Positions 25,132-31,589 of a stretch of 43,521 nucleotides of DNA are shown here, piece by piece. Both the position numbers and the translations under genes were made by a program. The stretch's first letter is position 1, and the number at the start of each line of letters is the position of its first letter. The DNA lies in contig CAYXDO010000089.1 of NCBI GenBank assembly GCA_964463485.1, positions 1 through 43,521 of the forward strand, read 5' to 3'. The notes below the pieces were generated by a model. The model was not told where the DNA came from and did no database searches. It saw only the letters and a list, made by a program, of their open reading frames with translations. Source of the stretch: CAYXDO01 sp964463485 (GTDB lineage: Bacteria; Myxococcota; Kuafuiibacteriia; Kuafuiibacteriales; Kuafuiibacteriaceae).

Positions 25132-25838
25132 TTCGGCCGTTTCCACGCATCCCCCATTTCCCGGGAAGCAACGCGGGCCCCGACGACCTCGTGCTGCACG
25201 AGGGTCAAGCTGCGGCCTACTTCCAGGTCGAAGCCATTGCCCTCGAGAAGCTCGACGGCATCAATGTCGCAGTGGCCCGGGCTCCGAGCGGAGCCTTGGT
25301 GGCCGATTTCCGCGGCGAGTGGGATCGAAGCTCGATCCGGAGGCTCCGGCGCGCGATCGGCATTTACCTTCGAAGTCACGAGCTCGAGCTCGAGAGCCTG
25401 GTTGGACCGCACGACACTCTCTACGGGGAGTGGCTCTATCACCGACTCACCATTCCGTATGTGAGTTTGGACGATGACTTTGTCGGGTTTGCGTTGAGAC
25501 GAGGCGACGCGTTTCTCGCGTTCGACGAGGCGACGGCCCGTATCGAAGGCGCCGGACTCATCGCCGCGAGGCCGATCTTTCGTGGGCGTTTGAGAGACAT
25601 GAGACATCTTCGATCGCTCGTCGGAACCTCGAGCTCTGCGTCCGCTCGCATGGAGGGGCTGATCGTCGAGGTCGATCATACTCACCGGTGGGCGAAGTGG
25701 GTCGAGCCCGGCTACGAGAAGCCTGAGCGCGGGAAGCTCTTCGGGCAACTCAACGCCACGCGACCCACCGGCGTTGGGCGAGAGCCGACCGGCGTTGGAC
25801 GAAAGCGTGGATTGAAAACACGGCTCGAAACCGAGTAG
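25128..25838 (+). CDS. ATP-dependent RNA ligase
   Basis: A 236-aa protein with the nucleotidyltransferase motifs of the Rnl2-like RNA ligase family: motif I EKLDG with adenylated K41, motif III LYGEWLY (98-104), motif IIIa FVGFAL, motif IV EGLIV (176-180) and motif V AKWV (K190). The N-terminus FPRIPHFPGS is typical of small bacterial members. It would adenylate itself with ATP and seal 3'-OH/5'-phosphate RNA ends. It lacks a large C-terminal domain; the tail has a duplicated RPTGVGREPTGVGR segment. TTG start at 25128 with AGGAG upstream, inside the stop of the kinase fusion gene, implies the pair is made together; the kinase could prepare 5' ends, but this is inference. rpiA-rpe follows after 9 bp. 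Confidence 0.88.
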   Translation: MIRPFPRIPHFPGSNAGPDDLVLHEGQAAAYFQVEAIALEKLDGINVAVARAPSGALVADFRGEWDRSSIRRLRRAIGIYLRSHELELESLVGPHDTLYGEWLYHRLTIPYVSLDDDFVGFALRRGDAFLAFDEATARIEGAGLIAARPIFRGRLRDMRHLRSLVGTSSSASARMEGLIVEVDHTHRWAKWVEPGYEKPERGKLFGQLNATRPTGVGREPTGVGRKRGLKTRLETE

Positions 25839-25847
25839 GCTTTACAG

Positions 25848-27362
25848 GTGAGCACGGTGCGGGCCGCTGGAAGATCGCCGGTCACTTCGGTCGACGTGGA
25901 GTCGCTCAAGCGGCAAGCAGCCGAGGCCGCCGTCGCTGAGATTCGCAGCGGCATGCGGGTCGGGTTGGGGACGGGTTCGACGGCCCGACACGTCGTCGAG
26001 ATTCTGGGTGCGAAGGTGGCCTCAGGACAGTTGAGCGATTTGGCCTGCGTGCCCACGTCCGTCGCCACGCGTTCCCAGGCCGGCTCGCTGCGCCTCGAGG
26101 TCGTGGAGCTCTCGAAGCACGGCCTCGACTTGGCGATCGACGGCGCAGACGAGGTCGATCCCAAGCTGAACATGATCAAAGGCCTCGGCGGCGCGTTCCT
26201 CGAAGAGAAACGTGTCGAGCTCGCAGCGGCCCGGCGAGTGTACGTGGTCGACGAGAGCAAGCTCGTCACGAAGCTCGGCACGCGAGCGCCGTTGCCGGTG
26301 GAGGTTCCCGCGAGCCACTGGCGTTCCGAAGCCGACTGGTTGCGTAAGCTCGGAGCGGAGGTTCACGTTCGCGGAGGTGAGACTTCGCCGTTCGTGACAG
26401 ACAGCGGCAACTTCGTCCTCGACTGTCGATTCGCCGGCGGAATAGACGACCCCGAGTCGCTCGCACATGAGTTGGACGCGCGCGACAACATACGCGCGCA
26501 TGGCTTATTCCTCGGGATGGCCGATCGCGTGATCGTGTCGAGCCCTTCGGGCGTCAAGTCGCTCACTCCCGCGGAGCTTCCGTCGATTGCCAATCACAGC
26601 TCGAGAGTAGGTAGCCCGCACACGCGCAACCCAGCGCTCTCCGCACGCGCCTCCCGCGGGGAGATTCGGGCGAGCACTCCGGTCGGTCCTCACTCGGTGC
26701 GTGTGCGCTCCGTCGAGATCATCCCGGCGGTCCTGGTGAAGAGTCGGGCTGAGCTGGAGGATCGCCTCGGGCGCGTGGAGGGCTCGGTCAAGCGCGCCCA
26801 AGTCGATGTCATGGACTCGAAGTTCGTGGCCAATCAGACCGTAATCCCGGAGGATCTTCGCGGGGTTCGAACCCAAATATCGCTGGAGTTCCATCTCATG
26901 GTCGAGAACCCAGGAGAGGCGATCAGGACGATCTCGCGCAAGAACTCCACCTACCTCGTACACCTCGAGTCTCTCGAGCCTGCGCAACGACCGGTCGAGC
27001 TCGCCCGTTTGCGGCGCGACGCCGAGGCCCTCGACTCGAAGCTCGGGATCGCCATCAGCCCGAATACGCCACTCGATGAGCTGCTGCCGCACCTGCGGGA
27101 CGTCGACGAGGTCCTCGTGATGACCGTGGAGCCTGGGCTTGGCGGTCAGGGTCTCATTCCCGAGACTCTCGAGAAGGTCCGACAGCTCCGCACGCTAGCC
27201 CCTGACCTCCGGATCGAGGTCGACGGTGGGATCAACCTAGAGACGGCGCGAGCGGCCGCGGAGGCCGGCGCGGACATGCTCGTGGCGGGCTCCGCGATCT
27301 ACGGCGAAGAGGACACCCGAGGGGCTGTCGACGAGCTCCTGCTTGCCGCGAAAGCGCGTTGA
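25848..27362 (+). CDS. RpiA-Rpe fusion (pentose-phosphate pathway)
   Basis: A 504-aa fusion. Residues about 15-250 are ribose-5-phosphate isomerase A: GTGSTA (41-46), IDGADEVDPKLNMIKGLGG with D98/D101 and K111, and FLEEK. A low-complexity linker (about 251-287) joins a ribulose-phosphate 3-epimerase-like barrel (288-504): VDVMDSKFVANQT, FHLMVENP (H349), VHLES, VMTVEPGLGGQG and EVDGGIN (D459). In canonical Rpe the first metal ligand is His in H-x-D; here it is Q318, and the Ser of APSILS is Ala. The isomerase half looks active; the epimerase half may have altered metal use or substrate. Both act on ribulose-5-phosphate. GTG 25848 start with AGG upstream. The gene is 9 bp from the ligase. Confidence 0.9.
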   Translation: MSTVRAAGRSPVTSVDVESLKRQAAEAAVAEIRSGMRVGLGTGSTARHVVEILGAKVASGQLSDLACVPTSVATRSQAGSLRLEVVELSKHGLDLAIDGADEVDPKLNMIKGLGGAFLEEKRVELAAARRVYVVDESKLVTKLGTRAPLPVEVPASHWRSEADWLRKLGAEVHVRGGETSPFVTDSGNFVLDCRFAGGIDDPESLAHELDARDNIRAHGLFLGMADRVIVSSPSGVKSLTPAELPSIANHSSRVGSPHTRNPALSARASRGEIRASTPVGPHSVRVRSVEIIPAVLVKSRAELEDRLGRVEGSVKRAQVDVMDSKFVANQTVIPEDLRGVRTQISLEFHLMVENPGEAIRTISRKNSTYLVHLESLEPAQRPVELARLRRDAEALDSKLGIAISPNTPLDELLPHLRDVDEVLVMTVEPGLGGQGLIPETLEKVRQLRTLAPDLRIEVDGGINLETARAAAEAGADMLVAGSAIYGEEDTRGAVDELLLAAKAR

Positions 27363-27400
27363 CCACGACGCCATACTCAGGGCCCGTCAGGGAATTGTGA

Positions 27401-27545
27401 GCTTCGACGCTGAGCTCCGTGTTTTGTCCGGACCACGCTGAACCACAGAGGGCGCAGACAGAAGATAGTGAGGACGCATAGAAGTGCTCACTCGTCCTGT
27501 GTGCTCGGTGGGCTTCAACGCTGTGCTCCGCGTGGTTTGTCAGGA
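27401..27545. repeat. Palindromic dispersed element with a direct-repeat arm
   Basis: An AACCACAGAGG arm at 27441 pairs imperfectly with CTGTGCTCCGCGTGGTT at 27521-27537, and inner segments around GTGAGGACGCATAG and CTCACTCGTCCTGTGTGC also pair. The right arm (27512-27545) is repeated imperfectly and directly at 27401-27432. A relative lies at 31413-31510. This looks like a non-coding MITE/REP-like element. It occupies the first half of the gap between rpiA-rpe and the ATPase. Confidence 0.7.
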
Positions 27546-27612
27546 TCGCCGACCTCCGAGCCTCGTACTTATTCGGCTCAGGCTCATGACGCCTCGGGCT
27601 GAGGTCGTGTCA

Positions 27613-27797
27613 GACTTGGGACGTTTCAGATTTGGGACGTTTCAGACTTGGGACGTTCTGGACTTGGGACGTTTCAGACTTGGGACGTTCTGGACTTGGG
27701 ACGTCTCAGACTTGGGACGTTCTGGACTTGGGACGTTCTGGACTTGGGACGTTCCGGACTTGGAACGTTTCAGATCTGGGACGTTCCAGACTTGAAG
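27613..27797. repeat. 16-bp tandem array upstream of ATPase gene
   Basis: Eleven contiguous 16-bp copies of GACTTGGGACGTTTCA/GACTTGGGACGTTCTG plus a partial copy. The last three bases often alternate (TCA and CTG), giving a 32-bp super-period of about three helical turns in part of the array. The array ends about 13 bp before the ATG at 27811, so it covers the promoter and 5' leader of that gene. The 16-bp unit is not a multiple of 3, so it is not a coding repeat. Confidence 0.95.
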
Positions 27798-27810
27798 GTC
27801 CACTCGTTCG

Positions 27811-29403
27811 ATGTTAGATCGAGGCGTGTTCTCGACGAGCCAACCCGTGACCGAGGCGGAGTTCTTCGACCGGCGCCGGGAGCTCTCGCGCCTCGGCGAG
27901 ATCGTCAGCGCCTTGGAGTCGGGCCACCCGTCGTGGCTCGCCATTTTGGGGCAGCGGAAGATCGGAAAGAGCAGCCTGCTGCTGGAAGCAGCGCGCAAGC
28001 TGTCGACGCCTCTGCTCGGGATCGCGGTCCTGGACACGAGCGAGTCGGCCCCGCTCTCGGCAGAGTTCTTTCGAGTGTATGCGCTTCGATGCCTCGATGT
28101 CTTGACGTCAAACGAGCTCGGAGCCTCGCTCGAAGCGGCCGCTCGAACGCCCGAGACTTACCGAAACGCCCTGTCTTCGGCCGGATGGCTTGCGAAGCTG
28201 GACCCATCCTTTCGCGGCTTCCTCCTCGAGCTGCCGACGTGCCGGCTGGATCCGGCGTCGATTCGAGAGTGTCTGGCGCTTCCCGAGCGCTTGGCCACGC
28301 TGCTCGGCAGGCGCCTTCTCGTGGCGATCGACGAGTTCCAAGACCTCGCCGCGCTCTCGTCGAAGCTCGCGATCGTGGATCCCGTTCCGGTGATGCGAGC
28401 CTCCTGGCAGCGGCACCGAAGGGTGTCCTACGTCATCTCGGGGTCGAGCCGAACGATGATCGAGGAGCTCGTCACTTCGAAGAGCTCGCCCTTCTTTCAG
28501 CACTTCGCGATGATGGAAGTCGGCCCTTTCGCCCCCGAAGATGCGACGGAGTTTCTCGTCTCGAAGAGCCCGCTGGATCGACGAATTCCGGCGGAGCTCG
28601 CCAAACGGGCGATCGAGCTGGTCGGTTCGCATCCGTTCTACGTTCAGCTGATGGGGGACGCCCTCGTCCGCGCCAACGAGCCCTTCGACGATGAGCTCTT
28701 GAAGGCCGCGACTCAGGACTTGCTCTTCTCACGCTCTGGGCGCCTCGCCCTCTACTTTCAGATCGAGTTCGAGCGAGTCGTGGGAAGGTCGACCTATTTG
28801 GCCTCAGCGTTGGAGTCCCTGGCAGAGGGCGACGCGCGCCTCTCGGTGATCGCCCAGAGGATCGGAGCGACCACCGGTCAGACGTCGAACTACCTCTCCC
28901 GGCTCGGGGATGTCGTCGTCCGACGACCCGACGGAAGTTATGGGCTCTCGGACTCGACCTTCGGGCTCTGGCTTCGCTGGCGCAAGCCAGGCGGCTCGGT
29001 GGTGCCCATGACGATTTTGGGAGACGAGGCGGAGCGACAAGTCACTCTGCACCTCGCTGGGTTTGGGTTCGATTTGGTGTATCAGTCGCGTGCGTCCCGA
29101 GGAGCGTTCGATCTGCTCGCCACTCGAGGCGCTCGGCACCTGGGCATTCAAGTGAAGCGAAGCGCGCTGCCCTTGCGATTCTCGAAGGCGGAGTGGGCCC
29201 GAATGGTCGCCGACGGCAAGCGCCTCGGCTGGGCCTGGATCATCGCGGCGGTGACCGCGGACGGCATCCATTTGTTGGATCCGCGCAGAGCGCGAAAAGG
29301 CCGCGAAGTCCGAGTCCCCGTCGATGCGTCGATCGAGAACATCCTCGCATGGCTCGATGCGACCCCGGCGAACCTTTTTCAGCGACCTGCTAAGGTGCTC
29401 TGA
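27811..29403 (+). CDS. ATPase with winged-helix and PD-(D/E)XK-like domain
   Basis: A 530-aa protein of the archaeal-type ATPase/STAND-like group. Walker A is GQRKIGKSS (47-55), Walker B LLVAIDEFQD (169-178), and ISGSSR (209-214) looks like a sensor. A winged-helix segment follows (about 325-385; SVIAQRIGATTGQTSNYLSR). The C-terminal about 100 residues have the layout of a PD-(D/E)XK nuclease: GAFDLLATRG, then HLGIQVKRS, with D and Q-x-K as candidate catalytic residues. Relatives are often annotated ATP-binding protein DUF234-like. It could be a DNA-binding defence or stress switch. ATG 27811 sits directly behind the 16-bp array. Its stop overlaps the convergent lipoprotein by 14 bp. Confidence 0.85.
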   Translation: MLDRGVFSTSQPVTEAEFFDRRRELSRLGEIVSALESGHPSWLAILGQRKIGKSSLLLEAARKLSTPLLGIAVLDTSESAPLSAEFFRVYALRCLDVLTSNELGASLEAAARTPETYRNALSSAGWLAKLDPSFRGFLLELPTCRLDPASIRECLALPERLATLLGRRLLVAIDEFQDLAALSSKLAIVDPVPVMRASWQRHRRVSYVISGSSRTMIEELVTSKSSPFFQHFAMMEVGPFAPEDATEFLVSKSPLDRRIPAELAKRAIELVGSHPFYVQLMGDALVRANEPFDDELLKAATQDLLFSRSGRLALYFQIEFERVVGRSTYLASALESLAEGDARLSVIAQRIGATTGQTSNYLSRLGDVVVRRPDGSYGLSDSTFGLWLRWRKPGGSVVPMTILGDEAERQVTLHLAGFGFDLVYQSRASRGAFDLLATRGARHLGIQVKRSALPLRFSKAEWARMVADGKRLGWAWIIAAVTADGIHLLDPRRARKGREVRVPVDASIENILAWLDATPANLFQRPAKVL

Positions 29404-31183
29404 CTCGGAGGAGCTTGCCTTGGTCGCTCAGCAGAACCCAGACGTTGCCGTCGTCGTCGACGACGTGGTGCGCGCTGAAATGTCCGCGCCCGACTTCGAG
29501 CGGCTCGGTGAGATATCTCGGGGCATCCTTCCGAGCGTCGACCAGGGCAAGGAGCGCCGCGCCGGTTCCGTCGGCTCGCTCGGACAGACCCACGAGCGCA
29601 GCCATCGGATCGGCCGGCCAGCGAGCCACCAGCACGGGAACGTAGCTTTCGCGCGGGAAGGTGCTGATCGCGCACAACTCGGCGGCTCCAGCTCGGACGA
29701 AGAAGACCCGCTGATAGTCACCGCCATCGGAAATCACGAGGACATTTTCTACTCCGAAGAGGTGAGTGACACCGCGCGGCTGGCTTGCTGTGATTCCGCA
29801 GGCCGCGCCGAGCGGCACGGCGAGCTTGGATCGCGATCCGTTGTCTTCGTATTCGAACAGCTGAGGCGTGTTGTCGCTGAGTATCCAGAAATTCTCAGGC
29901 ACGGTCGGGTGGGCAAAGACTGCAACTGGGTCAGGTCCGCTCAGCGCCTCGACATCGAGCGGAGCCAGAGATTCGCGGTCGAACCGCGCCATGAACGCTG
30001 GGTCATCTCGCCCTCGCCCTCGCAACAGAACCACGATCGCTCGTTCGTTGGCGGCGATCGCCACGGGCTGGTGAGTAGGCAACAGGCCGGCCCCTTCGAT
30101 GGGTCGATCTGCTACCCGAGCGCCCTCGCTCGAGAGTCGGGCGAGCCGTGGGGCGCCCAACCCATAACTCAGCAAGAAGCCGCCGCTCGGGTCGGCGGTG
30201 ATCGCCCGGAGGCAAGGTGCGACGGTCGTCGTAGCGAGCAACTCCAACGAGTCTCGGTCCAAGACGACGACCTTCGAAGGCAGAGGCGCCGAGCAACCCC
30301 AATCGACGGAGGAGCCCTCTTGGACGGCGACTGCGATATGACGTCCGTCGATAGCCACGCCGAAGAGCTGGCCGCCGCTTGGCGGTGGCGCGAGCTCCGT
30401 GGCCGGCATCGGATCGACGAGCTCCACCTCGTCGATTTGAAAGCTTGGCGGCGCCAGCGTGGCCGCGCCGAGGCGGCACGCGCCCGCGGAACCTCCTTCA
30501 CAGGTGAGCGAGAAGTACGAACCGTCGACCACCTTGGACCGGCACGTGCCACGCCGGGCGTCCGAGGCCACCTCGAGGCTTCCGTCGGACCCGACCGCAG
30601 CCGAAAACTGGGCGAAGGTGCAGTCTTCTTCCGTGGTGACTCGAAGGGTACATCCGGTTTCGGAGATCGCTGCGCGGCAGCTATGAGACTCGCAATTCAG
30701 CCAGAGCTCCGGCGAGATGCCCTCCGGAATGAGGTCCTTGCACCGGGGGAGCCAGCTCGCGGTCACCTTGGGAGGACCCGGAGCAGTTGTCTTCGAGTAG
30801 GAACCATCCTCGATCATTCCGGCTTGCCACCAGTCCGGTGCCGGCAACTCAGGAGGGCCGGAAGTATACGCCAGGAGCTCGTCGCCTGAGGCCCCGTCAA
30901 AGCCTCGGACGTCTTCCAGCGTGAAGGCGCGATATTGGAGAATCCAGACGCGACCGCCTTCGGGGAGGTTCGTATGGAGCGTCGCTTCGACGTGCCCCCC
31001 GGATGTTTGCAGCAGCGCGGTCGACGACTCGAGCGCTCCATTTTCGTCTTCCACCAGCACCGCTACGTAGCCCTCCTCGGTGGGAAGATCGCTCGAGACG
31101 ACTCGGAGCTGACGCTCGCAGCCGAAGATCGCGAGCGCACAGGCGAGGGAGGCTCCGGCGGGGATGAAGTGTCTCGCTGGCAT
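29390..31183 (-). CDS. Propeller-like lipoprotein, paralogue C
   Basis: A 597-aa predicted lipoprotein: signal PARHFIPAGASLACALAIFGC with the modified Cys at residue 22. The mature N-terminus (SDLPTEEGYVAVLVEDENG) matches the DLxxxxxxAVV segment of the other lipoproteins in this window. Residues about 145-240 contain several Cys (CKDLIPEGISPELWLNCESH, CRAAISETGC, CTFAQF, CRSKVVDG), likely disulfides. The rest is beta-repeat units (LFGVAIDGRHIAVAVQEGSS, FLLSYGLGAPRLARLSSEG) ending VDDDGNVWVLLSDQGKLLRV, which look like propeller blades. No enzyme motif. Start ATG 31183. It overlaps the ATPase gene end to end by 14 bp. Confidence 0.75.
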   Translation of the reverse strand: MPARHFIPAGASLACALAIFGCERQLRVVSSDLPTEEGYVAVLVEDENGALESSTALLQTSGGHVEATLHTNLPEGGRVWILQYRAFTLEDVRGFDGASGDELLAYTSGPPELPAPDWWQAGMIEDGSYSKTTAPGPPKVTASWLPRCKDLIPEGISPELWLNCESHSCRAAISETGCTLRVTTEEDCTFAQFSAAVGSDGSLEVASDARRGTCRSKVVDGSYFSLTCEGGSAGACRLGAATLAPPSFQIDEVELVDPMPATELAPPPSGGQLFGVAIDGRHIAVAVQEGSSVDWGCSAPLPSKVVVLDRDSLELLATTTVAPCLRAITADPSGGFLLSYGLGAPRLARLSSEGARVADRPIEGAGLLPTHQPVAIAANERAIVVLLRGRGRDDPAFMARFDRESLAPLDVEALSGPDPVAVFAHPTVPENFWILSDNTPQLFEYEDNGSRSKLAVPLGAACGITASQPRGVTHLFGVENVLVISDGGDYQRVFFVRAGAAELCAISTFPRESYVPVLVARWPADPMAALVGLSERADGTGAALLALVDARKDAPRYLTEPLEVGRGHFSAHHVVDDDGNVWVLLSDQGKLLRVRAP

Positions 31184-31589
31184 TCGATCGGAGAATACGC
31201 CGCCGAGCGAGAGTCGTCCGCATCTAAATCCGGCTGAGTAACGCGTGCTCCGTCGGCTTTGATTCCGTCTCTGCAGGTCAGGTAGGCGAGCGGTCGGAAC
31301 GGAGAGGTCAAGCGGGGACCGTTCCCGGTTGAATCCGCGGCGCGCGACAGGGAGCGGATGGGTGCACGACCAAGTTGCGCGATATGTCGACGATCATCGC
31401 TCGACGCTGGGCAAACCACAGAGGACACAGAGCAGGAACGCAGAGAACACGGAGGATTTTTGGAGAAGAGTCGTGCCCTCCGTGTTCCTTCTCTGTGCTC
31501 TCCGTGGCTCATGCGGTCGTGCACCCGGAGCGGATCGGCTCGACGAAACAAGGCGCCTTCGGCTCGGCTACCAAGTAGAATGGCCCGCT
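31184..31589. other. Intergenic region between lipoprotein C and AKR fusion
   Basis: About 400 bp between divergent genes. It holds the palindromic element at 31413-31510 and presumably both promoters. Open frames through it on either strand lack recognisable domains or Shine-Dalgarno sites, and I do not call a gene. Confidence 0.6.
31413..31510. repeat. Palindromic dispersed element, second copy
   Basis: AACCACAGAGGACACAGAG at the left end pairs with CTCTGTGCTCTCCGTGG at the right end, and AGAACACGGAGG pairs with CCTCCGTGTTCCTT around a short loop, giving a long imperfect hairpin. The left arm matches the element at 27441. It lies upstream of the aldo-keto reductase fusion, and its transcript would fold into a strong stem. 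Confidence 0.8.

Noticed and set aside
26860..26885. GGTTCGAACCC resembling a tRNA T-loop
   Set aside because: It lies inside the rpiA-rpe coding frame and no acceptor, D or anticodon stems surround it.
27484..27795. 103-aa plus-strand frame over the 16-bp array
   Set aside because: Its sequence (repeats of DLGRF/TWDV) is only the array read in three frames; there is no domain or ribosome site.
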